A stretch of DNA of 64,000 nucleotides, from contig NZ_AP028634.1 in the NCBI RefSeq assembly GCF_033097485.1, positions 797,126 through 861,125 on the forward strand. Direction: 5' to 3'. Source of the stretch: Pyrofollis japonicus (GTDB taxonomy: Archaea > Thermoproteota > Thermoprotei_A > Sulfolobales > Pyrodictiaceae). The translations under genes and the position numbers were made by a program. The stretch's first letter is position 1. Each line of letters begins with the position of its first letter. Of the stretch, positions 43,128-51,846 are shown piece by piece. Below the pieces are notes generated by a model. It ran no database searches. It was not told the DNA's origin and saw only the letters and a list, made by a program, of their open reading frames with translations.

Positions 43128-44378
43128 ATGGGGCTCACGCTTACCGAGAAGATACTGAATAGTAAACTTGGCCGTGTACCGGCGCCTGGCGAGCACGTAG
43201 TTGTACGTGTTGACTACGTCTACATGCATGATGGTACTTTTCCGCTCGCATTAAGGGTGCTTCGTGAAGCAGGAATGGAGAGCAGGGTTGATGCCTCTAG
43301 GCTAGTGCTCTTCATAGACCATGCTGCTCCTGCTCCTAGTGTCGCTGCGGCCCTCGTGCATCAAGAGATGCGAAAATTTGCGCGCACGCATGGAGTACGC
43401 TTATTCGACGTAGGTACGGGTATAAGCCACCAAGTCATGGTTGAAGAGGGGTATGCGAAACCGGGTAGACTGATCATTGGTGCCGATAGTCATACCGTGA
43501 CTCTCGGCGCGATGGCGGTCTTCGCTACCGGTGTTGGGAGCACTGATGCAGCTATAGCCGCTGCTACCGGAAAGATGTGGCTCCGCGTCCCAGAGCAGGT
43601 ACGTGTAAGGCTTCATGGAGGGTTGCCGCAGGGTATCATGGGCAAGGATGTGGCACTAGCCCTTATAGGCGATATAGGTTCGGATGGTGCTATCTATAAG
43701 GCCCTGGAGTTTCAAGGCGATATAAATGCATTAAGTATCGATGCGAGACTAACTATCAGCAATATGAGCGTGGAGGCCGGGGCGAAGGCTGGTCTCTTTC
43801 CTGTTGACGAGGCCACTGCTATCAAGGCATCAAAGCTCTTCGGCCGTAGCTATGCTGTGCTAGAGCCTGACCGTGACGCCGAGTATAGTGACGAGATTGA
43901 GCTTGAAATGAATCGTCTTGAGCCTATGGTTGCTGCTCCGCCAAGCGTTGACAACACGAAAGCCGTGACAGAGGTTGAGGGGGTAGAGGTTGACCAGATC
44001 TTCATTGGGAGCTGTACTAATGGTCGCTTTGAGGACTTTGCTGAAGCAGCGAAGATATTGAAGGGTAGGAGGGTCCGTGAAGGCGTTAGGTGCATAGCTA
44101 TCCCGGCGTCGCGGAGAGTGTTTAGAGCACTCATGGAGACCGGTATTCTTGACGTATTTGTTTCAGCTGGCTGCAGCGTAACTTACGGTACGTGCGGCCC
44201 ATGTCTGGGTGCTCATTTTGGCCTCTTAGGCGAAGGCGAAGTAGCCGTTAGCACGACTAATAGGAACTTTGTTGGCAGAATGGGGCATGCGTCTTCCAAG
44301 GTATACTTGGCTAGCCCCTTAACGGCAGCTGCTTCAGCCGTAGAGGGGCGCATAACGGATCCAAGGAAATACATGTAG
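43128..44378 (+). CDS. aconitase-superfamily dehydratase, large subunit (LeuC/LysT/HacA type)
   Basis: Isomerises the hydroxy-tricarboxylic product of the synthase via a [4Fe-4S] cluster. 416 residues, the archaeal short type. Cluster cysteines are in IGSCTNGR and in YGTCGPCLGAH, and GADSHTVTLGAMAVFATGVGS and NRNFVGRMGH are the active-site loops. It begins 15 bases after the synthase gene and precedes its small subunit, with the order synthase, large, small, dehydrogenase. Substrate could be isopropylmalate, homocitrate or citrate. Confidence 0.92.
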   Translation: MGLTLTEKILNSKLGRVPAPGEHVVVRVDYVYMHDGTFPLALRVLREAGMESRVDASRLVLFIDHAAPAPSVAAALVHQEMRKFARTHGVRLFDVGTGISHQVMVEEGYAKPGRLIIGADSHTVTLGAMAVFATGVGSTDAAIAAATGKMWLRVPEQVRVRLHGGLPQGIMGKDVALALIGDIGSDGAIYKALEFQGDINALSIDARLTISNMSVEAGAKAGLFPVDEATAIKASKLFGRSYAVLEPDRDAEYSDEIELEMNRLEPMVAAPPSVDNTKAVTEVEGVEVDQIFIGSCTNGRFEDFAEAAKILKGRRVREGVRCIAIPASRRVFRALMETGILDVFVSAGCSVTYGTCGPCLGAHFGLLGEGEVAVSTTNRNFVGRMGHASSKVYLASPLTAAASAVEGRITDPRKYM

Positions 44379-44405
44379 CAATTACTGTGTGCAAGGTGAC
44401 GACCT

Positions 44406-44921
44406 ATGTCTACATGGATTATTAGAGGGAGGGCTTGGGTGCTCGGAGACAATATTTCAACGGATCACATCATCAGCGGTAAGTACAAGTATAGTAAGAT
44501 GGGGCGCCTCGAGGACATGGTACAATACGTGTTTGCTGACGTGATACCAGGATTCTATGAGAAGGTTAGGCCGGGTGACGTAATAGTTGCTGGAAGGGGT
44601 TTTGGCTATGGAAGTAGCCGAGAGCACGCTGCACGATTATTAAAGCTTGTAGGTATTGGCGCAGTTATTGCGAAGAGTTTCCATAGGATCTTTTACAGGA
44701 ATGCAATAAACTCAGGCCTCCCCGTGATAATTGCGAACGAGATACCTAGGGTTACGGAGGAGGGCGATATAATAGAGGTATATCTGGAGGAGGGCCTGGT
44801 TATAAACAAGACGAAGAACGTTGCAGAGCACGTATCTCCTATACCGGAGCCTCTGCTCAGCATATTGAAGTCGGGAGGCCTCATTGAGTATATTAAGAAG
44901 TTTGGAAGGCTTCCGTGGTGA
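44406..44921 (+). CDS. aconitase-superfamily dehydratase, small subunit (LeuD/LysU/HacB type)
   Basis: Swivelling domain subunit, 171 residues. The signature GYGSSREHAARLLKLVGIGA is complete, and KSFHRIFYRNAINSGLPV follows. The substrate-selecting loop after DHIISG reads KYKYSKMG. The YLR/YLV forms described for known isopropylmalate and homoaconitate enzymes are absent, so specificity is not settled. It is separated from the large subunit by 27 bases and from the dehydrogenase by 7. Confidence 0.92.
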   Translation: MSTWIIRGRAWVLGDNISTDHIISGKYKYSKMGRLEDMVQYVFADVIPGFYEKVRPGDVIVAGRGFGYGSSREHAARLLKLVGIGAVIAKSFHRIFYRNAINSGLPVIIANEIPRVTEEGDIIEVYLEEGLVINKTKNVAEHVSPIPEPLLSILKSGGLIEYIKKFGRLPW

Positions 44922-44928
44922 CACTTTG

Positions 44929-45963
44929 ATGGCGCGCTACAAGGTACTACTTGTACCTGGTGATGGAGTTGGCCCAGAGATCATGAGGTATCCCGTGGAG
45001 GTACTAGAGGGACTTGGTGTTTTCGAAATAGTGGTTAGACGGGCAGGGCTTAGCTATTATAGAGAGGCGGGTAAGCCCTACGAGGATGACTTGTTCGATA
45101 TTGCTCTTGAAGCTGACGGTGTACTCAAGGGGCCGTTGGCAACTCCTTCGGTAAGAGGCTATGAGAGTATAACTCTGAGGCTCCGCAGGATCCTCGGAAT
45201 CTATGCTGATATTAGGCCTTTTCACTCGTTGCCCGGCATATCGCTTAACAAAATCAACGTTGTCATTGTGAGAGAGGCCTCGGAGGGAATATACTCTGGT
45301 ATTGAGGGACGTATCCGAGAACAAGGTATTAGTCTAAAACTAGTCAGTAAGCAAGCATCAAGGAGGATAAGCGAAGAGGGCTTTAAAATCGCCGTTCAAA
45401 GAGGGTACCGGAGCGTCTATGCCGTACATAAGGCCACTGTTCTTCGTGCAACAGATGGATTATTTCTAGAGACGTTCTACGAGGTCGCAGAGAAATACAG
45501 AGAAGTCGCTACTGGGGATATGCTTGTTGACAGTGCCGCTTACAGGCTGGTGAAGGATCCTCCTGAATCAGCTGTTCTAGTTACACTCAACCAGTATGGT
45601 GACATACTGAGTGATGTCGCTGCTGCTGTCGCTGGGAGTATTGGTCTCTGTGCATCAGCCCAGCTAGGAGAGAATGGCATGTTGTTTGAACCGATTCATG
45701 GAACAGGATTCGATATAGCGGGCAAGGGTTTAGCCAACCCTGTCTCGGCGCTTAGGGCTACACAATACCTCCTATATCACATAGGATATGCTAGAGGGGA
45801 CGAGGCGTTGAGGAGAGCCGCCGAGGCGCTCGACACAGCAATAAATAATATAGTTGTAGTAAAGGGTATCAGGACGCCAGACATAGGTGGTGACTCAAGT
45901 ACGCATCAAGTAGCAACAGAGATTGTCAAGGAGTGGGCTCGCTTGCTAGGGCAAGATGCCTAG
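44929..45963 (+). CDS. beta-decarboxylating dehydrogenase (isopropylmalate/homoisocitrate/isocitrate type)
   Basis: Oxidatively decarboxylates the product of the dehydratase to a 2-oxoacid. 344 residues. The N-terminus is VLLVPGDGVGPEIMR. The substrate-binding segment is ESITLRLRRILGIYADIRP, with a serine in the place isocitrate dehydrogenases use, not the leucine-rich form of isopropylmalate enzymes. GDILSDVAAAVAGSIGL and EPIHGTGFDIAGKG complete the active site and cofactor pocket. The start is ATG 44929, with GGTGA seven bases upstream. The frame open to 44884 overlaps leuD-like coding and is rejected. It converges on nep1 with an 18-base overlap. Confidence 0.9.
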   Translation: MARYKVLLVPGDGVGPEIMRYPVEVLEGLGVFEIVVRRAGLSYYREAGKPYEDDLFDIALEADGVLKGPLATPSVRGYESITLRLRRILGIYADIRPFHSLPGISLNKINVVIVREASEGIYSGIEGRIREQGISLKLVSKQASRRISEEGFKIAVQRGYRSVYAVHKATVLRATDGLFLETFYEVAEKYREVATGDMLVDSAAYRLVKDPPESAVLVTLNQYGDILSDVAAAVAGSIGLCASAQLGENGMLFEPIHGTGFDIAGKGLANPVSALRATQYLLYHIGYARGDEALRRAAEALDTAINNIVVVKGIRTPDIGGDSSTHQVATEIVKEWARLLGQDA

Positions 45964-46653
45964 CAGCTGCTCGGCGCTGCAAAGTAAATAGTGTAGCACG
46001 CTCCAAGCCTTAAGAGACCCGCTTACGCCTCGCAAGCTATATCGCTTCCTTGCTAGCCTAATTGTTTCTGCTCGAAAATCCCCTCGTGGAAACATGCCTA
46101 CACCGATAGGCCACTTAAGCTCCATAGCTTCCCTAACTATAGTCTTGGCTGTACGAGGCTTGCCCTTCTCCCATAGCAGTATAAGTCCGCCCATCTGTTC
46201 GACGAACTCTTCAAGAGAATCAGCCACTTTTTCCACGAGCACCGTGTCTCCGCTTGGCGGCAATCTCTCATAGATTAGGAGTTGCGCCATCAAGCCCTTG
46301 AAGCGGTCATAGTGCTTGGGTAGCCTCGTCTCCGGCTTAATGTAGAAAACACGGCCGTCGTATACGTGTATATAGGTTTCGAGAAATCCCTTCTGGTTTA
46401 GCAAGCTGTCCTGGAGAAGCAGTATCGAGAAGTGGACTATATCGGGGCGGCCGCGCTTCCACTTCTCGGGGAGAGGCTCCATTGCATAATAGTGATAGGT
46501 TTTGTCGAGAAGAGTCTCGCCTGGCTCTATTCCGAAGCGCTCCGTGTATCGCTTCACCTGGGGATGACGCCGTATTTCTGGCGGCACAAGTTCTAGCGGT
46601 GATTCTAAAAGTACTATCCTAAGCTTCTTAGATCTCTCAGCTCCCTGCGACAT
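45946..46653 (-). CDS. nep1: ribosomal RNA small subunit methyltransferase Nep1
   Basis: SPOUT-class enzyme that N1-methylates a pseudouridine of 16S rRNA and helps small-subunit assembly (Emg1 in eukaryotes). 235 residues. Recognisable parts are LRIVLLESPLELVPPEIR at the N-terminus, DIVHFSILLLQDSLLNQKG, and the C-terminal SAM knot region GVGMFPRGDFRAE with SLKAWSVLHYLLCS. It lies 8 bases after the HD gene in the same direction, likely one transcript. Confidence 0.92.
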   Translation of the reverse strand: MSQGAERSKKLRIVLLESPLELVPPEIRRHPQVKRYTERFGIEPGETLLDKTYHYYAMEPLPEKWKRGRPDIVHFSILLLQDSLLNQKGFLETYIHVYDGRVFYIKPETRLPKHYDRFKGLMAQLLIYERLPPSGDTVLVEKVADSLEEFVEQMGGLILLWEKGKPRTAKTIVREAMELKWPIGVGMFPRGDFRAETIRLARKRYSLRGVSGSLKAWSVLHYLLCSAEQLLGILP

Positions 46654-46661
46654 TACCGTGG

Positions 46662-47462
46662 CTACTCCTTGGGGTAGTACTTCCTAAGTCTCCCATCTAT
46701 CCTTATGTATATTTCAACATCGTCTTCGATGGTGCTCGTTAAGACTTTTGGCATGAGTACTTGCTCTACTTGGAAGAGGCCTGCCATGTCGTTCATGTTG
46801 ACAATTATCTTTATTGGGCGTTCTCCTTGCTCTATTTCAACTCTCTTTATACTTATAGCTGATACCGCGTGCATGTCGAGCTTGCCCATCTTGTATGGTA
46901 CTCTTGCTCGTCCCTCCGCCATATCGAGGCCATCGCTTATCTTGACTATGCCGCACTCCATTGTAAGGCAGCGAGTATTGTACTCTGTCGCGAATATCGA
47001 GTGCATTACTTCCTGCCTTATATCGATGAGGCGGCGCCCTGTTATACCGAGCTCGGGTAGCAGTCTATTCAGTATGTCCTTTGCCAGAAGTGCGCCCACG
47101 TATTCGTGGAACGTCCTATGCACGGCATTACCGATATCGTGCAAATAGGCAGAGAACAATACTATGAGCCTTACATCGTCGAGGCTCTTGGCAGTGCCGT
47201 CTCGGAGAGTTGTTGGTTCTCTACCAGCCTTCACTAGCAGGTCAAGCAAGTGTAGCGCTACTCCCGATACTATTCGTGCATGTACTATGCCGTGGTCGTT
47301 GTACTTTAGCCTGCCAACAGCCATTATATTGGCGACGCGGAGCAGCTCGTTAACCTCCTCATCCTCCTCGAGCAATCTATACGCCTTAGCTATCAACGGG
47401 TTTGCTGCTGCATATTTTTCTATTAGGCTAGGAGAAACAACGACGGCCGTTTCAAGGCTCAT
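46662..47462 (-). CDS. HD-domain phosphohydrolase
   Basis: 266 residues. The HD motif is spread as GIVHARIV (first His), then FSAYLHDIGNAVHRTFHEY, giving the H...HD...D metal set. Family members hydrolyse nucleotides or phosphodiesters. Small archaeal versions of this length have no fixed substrate. The start is ATG 47462, with GGGAGGTGAT eight bases upstream, one of the best ribosome sites in the window, and TTTATAAG farther upstream. It probably heads an operon with nep1. Confidence 0.85.
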   Translation of the reverse strand: MSLETAVVVSPSLIEKYAAANPLIAKAYRLLEEDEEVNELLRVANIMAVGRLKYNDHGIVHARIVSGVALHLLDLLVKAGREPTTLRDGTAKSLDDVRLIVLFSAYLHDIGNAVHRTFHEYVGALLAKDILNRLLPELGITGRRLIDIRQEVMHSIFATEYNTRCLTMECGIVKISDGLDMAEGRARVPYKMGKLDMHAVSAISIKRVEIEQGERPIKIIVNMNDMAGLFQVEQVLMPKVLTSTIEDDVEIYIRIDGRLRKYYPKE

Positions 47463-47749
47463 TGCTTTTTATCACCTCCCTTATATTGTTTTTATAAGAG
47501 CAGTAAGTGTTTGCAGAAGTCTTGCTTAGGTACACTGGATAATGTAACGAGTAGGAGCCAGAACTCTTTACTAACACTGGTCCCCTATGTATGTTTCCGT
47601 TTCCTAAACACATGGTTGCTGCTCCAAGCACTTGGTACAGCTTATAAGCTTGACTAGCGATGCTTCCTCTAAGCCATGCTCGTTGAGCAAACCTAGTGTC
47701 TTGTTGTTTAAGAAAACTCATTAGGGATATGTTTTTGTTTAGGGTTTAC

Positions 47750-48859
47750 TTAGAGTACTTCCTCGATAAATTTGCCATTCTCGTATATAAGGTCGCCGTC
47801 GGCATATACTTTGTGGTTCTTTAAGCTCTTTATCATGTCCCAGTGTATGCTTGACTGGTTCTTCCCACCGGTCTCGGGGTACGAAGCTCCTAACGCGATA
47901 TGCATTGTGCCTCCTATTTTCTCGTCAAAGAGTATTTCTTTCGTAAACCTGGTTATATTGTAGTTGAGCCCAAATGCTAGTTCTCCGAGACGCTTTGCAC
48001 CTTCATCAGTTTCAAGCATCTTCTTTAAGAATTCTTCGCCTCTATGCGCCTTTGCTTCAACGACTTGTCCCTTTCTAAACACAAGTCTTACTCCTTCAAC
48101 CTCGTGGCCACGCCATATAGCGGGATAGTCGAACTCTATGTATCCTTCAGCGCTATCTTCTATTGGCCCGGTGAATACTTCCCCACCAGGCATATTGTAT
48201 TTGCCGTCATCGTTTATCCACTTTCGGCCATCTACACGTATATAGAAATCGATCCCTGGGCCAACATACTTGAGCTCCGATACCTTGTTCAGAAAATCAG
48301 CTATCTTTTGCTGCCAGCGAGCTTGTTCTTGCCAAGCCTTGACAGGGTCATCACGGTCAACCATGGTTGCATGGTAAACGAACTCCTCGTATTCAAGTAT
48401 ACCCATGCCTGCCTCTTGTGCAAGAGCCCTCGTAGGATACGGAGCTATTGTCCACCTGAGTTCGTTCCTTGCGCTCCTCTCCATGAATATCTTCATTAGC
48501 TCAAACCGTGCCCTACTTCTCTTAACCATTCGTTCAGCCGGGATTCCCATTAAGTGCTTAGTGTGGCTAGGAGCAAGTATTCTTATTGCTACAGTTATTG
48601 TCTCTGATAATAGTTTCTCCACCGGGCTTACATGCTCTAGTACCTCGTCTGTTGCATAGCGATAGAGTATTTCGTCAAGAGCTTCGTCTTCTAGTGAAAC
48701 TAGTAGTGGATAGGCTCCCCGCTTCACAACTTCTTTGAAAATCTCCCTAACCAGGGGAAGCGCTTCGAGACCTGCCCCTATGGTTACCTCGTCACCTTTC
48801 TTGACCGATACACAATAGTCAACTATTAGCTGGGCTAGTTTTTCGATTGGCGACTTCAA
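47750..48859 (-). CDS. M29-family aminopeptidase
   Basis: Metallo-aminopeptidase of the thermophilic AP-T group, about 369 residues. It removes N-terminal residues and is usually dimeric and cytoplasmic. Metal ligands fit GGEVFTGP, EGYIEFDYP, GTMHIALG and SSIHWDMI, plus the C-terminal DGDLIYENG. TTG 48859 gives the usual family length and lies just after a predicted transcript start (AAATATTTGG near 48895). TTG 48919 would add 20 residues of unlikely sequence. Confidence 0.85.
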   Translation of the reverse strand: MKSPIEKLAQLIVDYCVSVKKGDEVTIGAGLEALPLVREIFKEVVKRGAYPLLVSLEDEALDEILYRYATDEVLEHVSPVEKLLSETITVAIRILAPSHTKHLMGIPAERMVKRSRARFELMKIFMERSARNELRWTIAPYPTRALAQEAGMGILEYEEFVYHATMVDRDDPVKAWQEQARWQQKIADFLNKVSELKYVGPGIDFYIRVDGRKWINDDGKYNMPGGEVFTGPIEDSAEGYIEFDYPAIWRGHEVEGVRLVFRKGQVVEAKAHRGEEFLKKMLETDEGAKRLGELAFGLNYNITRFTKEILFDEKIGGTMHIALGASYPETGGKNQSSIHWDMIKSLKNHKVYADGDLIYENGKFIEEVL

Positions 48860-48982
48860 GGCCTGGAACCGCGTGCTAGGGTATGCTGCTAGCCAAATAT
48901 TTTGGTAGCGAGACTGCAACGGTTCAGCGATGCAAGCTATTCCATCTATGTCCTCTTGTTAGCAGTCCTAGCTGGTTGACAG

Positions 48983-49909
48983 TTAATGAGCATACAAGTA
49001 GATTAGTTTGTCTAAAAACACGCCTAGCCCGATAACTATTCCGAGCAAGAGGTTAGTGTTAAAAGCCCTAGGTATTGCTTGAAGCCCATCCCTGTACAAT
49101 ATATAGTGCTGGTACAATAGGAGGGCTATACCCATTATTACGCCTAAGGCGCCTATAGGGCCTAGGCCGTAGACGGGAATACTGATTAGTAGAAGTAGGG
49201 CCGTGATACCGTGTATTATCCTGCTTGCGAGTAGCGCTCCTCCTGCACCGAAGCGGGCTGCGAGACTTCCAAGGCCCATTTTTCTGTCAAAATCCTCGTC
49301 CATTATTGCATAGTACGCGTCGAAGCCCGCTACCCATAGCGTGACTGCTACAACATAGATCCACGGAATGTGTGTCAGAACGTCCATTAAGCTCTTAGCA
49401 TGAGAACCATATACCGCTACTGCTCCACCGAAAACAACAAATCCTAGAACAAGGCCTAGGTGCAGGTGCGGCAGCCAGTGAACCCTTTTAGCATAAGGAT
49501 AGGTCATTGCAAGTATCCAGAGCAGAGGGCTAAGTATTAGCGCGTAAATGTTCAACATCGCAGCTGACAGGTAATAGAGAAGGCTACCCACCACCACTAC
49601 AAGCCATGCATCTCTTAGCCGAACAGCTTCTGTCACTAGTGGCCTCTTAGCTGTGCGCGGATTAAGCCGGTCAATATCAAGATCAGCAATATTGTTAAAG
49701 CTCATTGCGGCTGAGCGAAGCCCAAGAACAGCTAGGCCTATCCAAATAGCCTCCCATAGGCCTAAGCCCCGGGGATAAGCAAGCACGGCGCCAGCGTAGG
49801 CGAAGGGGAGACTAAACAGGGTATGTTCTATACGTATGAGCTTCATTATTGCTTCAAGGCGGTTACGCTTTGAGACCCTTCCCGGATCCCACACCACAGC
49901 CTTACTCAT
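48983..49909 (-). CDS. UbiA-family prenyltransferase
   Basis: Membrane enzyme that attaches a prenyl chain to an aromatic or other acceptor. 308 residues with about eight to nine helices. The two aspartate-rich motifs are present: NNIADLDIDRLNPRTAKRP (about 72-90) and YAIMDEDFDRKMG. Acceptor choices in archaea include quinone precursors and DGGGP lipid synthesis. The sequence follows UbiA/4-hydroxybenzoate style. It overlaps the UbiD gene by 4 bases (ATGA-type), so they are translated together. Confidence 0.88.
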   Translation of the reverse strand: MSKAVVWDPGRVSKRNRLEAIMKLIRIEHTLFSLPFAYAGAVLAYPRGLGLWEAIWIGLAVLGLRSAAMSFNNIADLDIDRLNPRTAKRPLVTEAVRLRDAWLVVVVGSLLYYLSAAMLNIYALILSPLLWILAMTYPYAKRVHWLPHLHLGLVLGFVVFGGAVAVYGSHAKSLMDVLTHIPWIYVVAVTLWVAGFDAYYAIMDEDFDRKMGLGSLAARFGAGGALLASRIIHGITALLLLISIPVYGLGPIGALGVIMGIALLLYQHYILYRDGLQAIPRAFNTNLLLGIVIGLGVFLDKLIYLYAH

Positions 49910-51366
49910 CTCAGTACACCCTCGCGGCTAAGAACCTCAACAACCTTCTTTTCTATATCAGGGTCCTCCTTTACTTCCTCAGGCCATTCTTTCCAATTAT
50001 TTTCCTCAGGCAATTTACGAGTAGCGTCAATGCCCAGCTTGCTACCATAGCCTGGAACAGGCACTGCAGGGTCCAGATGATCTGTGTGCGTATTCGGAAC
50101 AACCACGACATCTCTTTGAGGGTCAACATTAGCCGATACTGCCCAGACGACTTGGTTCAAGTCGTGAACATCTATGTCGCGGTCAACAACTATTATTATT
50201 TTTGTGAGTGCAGTCTGCCCAAGACCCCATAGAGCCATCATAACTTTCTTAGCCTGGCCTGGATAAGTCTTCCTTATCGACACAATCATCATGCCCTGGA
50301 ACACACCGTGCTCGGGAAAGTTTACGTCAACTATCTCTGGGAGAAGGGTTCGGAGCATCGGGAGGAATATCCTCTCAACTGCCTTACCGATGGCTGCGTC
50401 CTCTAGCACTGGCTTCCCAACAACCGTTCCGACATAGATAGGGTCCTTCCTCATCCATATACGCTCAACACGCATGACCGGGAACTGGTGTACTGGTTTG
50501 TCATAGTAACCCCAATGGTCTCCAAATGGGCCCTCCTCAGACTCCCTGCCCGGCTCAATCACTCCTTCAATTACTACCTCGGATGATGCTGGGACCATTA
50601 TCCCGCTAGGCAGCTTGTACACGTTGATTCCTTTACCCGCCATTACTCCGGCGAAGAGAAGCTTGTCAAGCGGATAGGGGACAGGCATAACGCCAACCAG
50701 CATTGCTGCCGGCTCTGCGCCAATGACTATTGCAACCGGTATTTCGCTTCCTCTCTCGATAGCGCTTAGGTATGCATGTCGGCCACGCTTGTGGAGCTGC
50801 CAATGTATAACTGCTTCCCTACCTGATTTCTCCATTACACGGTAAACGCCTATATTGGTCACACCCGTAGCTGGGTCACGTATGTAGACCTGGCCGAATG
50901 TTATGTAGCGGCCACCGTCCTTTGGCCAGGTCTTGAAAAGCGGAAGCTTAGAGAGGCTGGCCTCTTCGCCCTCGAGCACAGTCTCCTCAAAGGCTGCTCT
51001 TCGGACACGACGTGGAGCATACCTGCCTAGATCAAGCGCTTCTCGTAGGCTCTTCAACTTTTCTCCGATACCAGTAGGCGGGGGACGCCACGCGAAAGAA
51101 ACTAGGCGTTCACCGATCTCTTCAAGCCTGCCTACGCCGAGACCTAGCTTGATGCGATCAATTGTGCCGAAAAGGTTGCCTACAACCCTCCAGCCTGGAA
51201 ATCCTTTCACATTCTCGAAGAGAAGAGCCGGGCCTCGCCTCTGCATGACTATGCGGAGAGCCGCAGGAATTTCCAAGATAGGGCTCAAGGGCTCGCGAAT
51301 TACTCGTAGCTCACCCCGCTCTGCTAAGGTGTCAATAAATCCACGAAGGTCTGTGAATGCGGCCAC
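49906..51366 (-). CDS. UbiD-family prenyl-FMN decarboxylase
   Basis: Non-oxidative decarboxylase using prenylated FMN, 486 residues. The family regions LLFENVKGFPGWRVVGNLFG, NIGVYRVMEKS and EGPFGDHWGYY (with the catalytic Glu of the E-R-E triad) are clear. In archaea some UbiD homologues decarboxylate anhydromevalonate 5-phosphate in the modified mevalonate pathway; others act on aromatic acids with UbiA. The coupling to a UbiA gene here fits the second, but does not exclude the first. No UbiX-type FMN prenyltransferase is in the window. Confidence 0.9.
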   Translation of the reverse strand: MAAFTDLRGFIDTLAERGELRVIREPLSPILEIPAALRIVMQRRGPALLFENVKGFPGWRVVGNLFGTIDRIKLGLGVGRLEEIGERLVSFAWRPPPTGIGEKLKSLREALDLGRYAPRRVRRAAFEETVLEGEEASLSKLPLFKTWPKDGGRYITFGQVYIRDPATGVTNIGVYRVMEKSGREAVIHWQLHKRGRHAYLSAIERGSEIPVAIVIGAEPAAMLVGVMPVPYPLDKLLFAGVMAGKGINVYKLPSGIMVPASSEVVIEGVIEPGRESEEGPFGDHWGYYDKPVHQFPVMRVERIWMRKDPIYVGTVVGKPVLEDAAIGKAVERIFLPMLRTLLPEIVDVNFPEHGVFQGMMIVSIRKTYPGQAKKVMMALWGLGQTALTKIIIVVDRDIDVHDLNQVVWAVSANVDPQRDVVVVPNTHTDHLDPAVPVPGYGSKLGIDATRKLPEENNWKEWPEEVKEDPDIEKKVVEVLSREGVLR

Positions 51367-51515
51367 GCCTTATTCTCCCAAAACCACTATTATATTTCGA
51401 GTATGGTTAAAGAGCTAGTCTATCCGAGTTATAGAACTATAACATATGCTAAAAAGCCGCACCCCCCTATGGGTGCTGAAAATATTTATTCTACTATGGG
51501 GTAATACCACAATAT

Positions 51516-51824
51516 ATGGGTGGTAATTTTCACCTAGTATTGGGCCCCGAACCCGAAAGCATAGATACACTTCTACGCCGGAAAACGGGCATCGGTGCAT
51601 ATGCGGTTCTAAATACTGCAGCAAAATGAGTTGAAGGAAAAACGTTTGCACAGCTCCTTGTCGAGGACTCCTTCAAAGCAGTAGAATTAGCGACTAGGGC
51701 TCTGGGGCCACAGATGGCAAAATACCTAGAGAAACAGATTATTCCTGTTATTCAAGAAGAATTTGCAAACTACTCCCCGATAAGAACTAGCCTGAGTGCA
51801 GGAGCTGGCTCAAAACAAGGATGA
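51516..51824 (+). pseudogene. 102-codon gene-like frame with an in-frame TGA
   Basis: From ATG 51516, 102 codons run to TGA 51822-51824, interrupted once by TGA at 51627-51629 (codon 38). Sequence on both sides looks coding: LLRRKTGIGAYAVLN before, and FAQLLVEDSFKAVELATRAL after. A TATA box AAATATTTATT (51479-51490) predicts transcription a few bases before the ATG. One CGA-to-TGA change would explain the stop. No relative known to me; helical, soluble. It sits between the ubiD gene and an ABC operon, on the opposite strand to both. Confidence 0.5.
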
Positions 51825-51846
51825 GTATGTTATCTTTATTCTAGCT

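Noticed and set aside
44884-44928. 15-codon upstream extension of the dehydrogenase
   Set aside because: It overlaps the small-subunit gene; ATG 44929 has GGTGA seven bases before it and starts at the conserved N-terminus.
51627-51629. TGA as selenocysteine
   Set aside because: Crenarchaeota are not known to use selenocysteine, and no SECIS-like hairpin was noticed beside the codon; a nonsense mutation is simpler.
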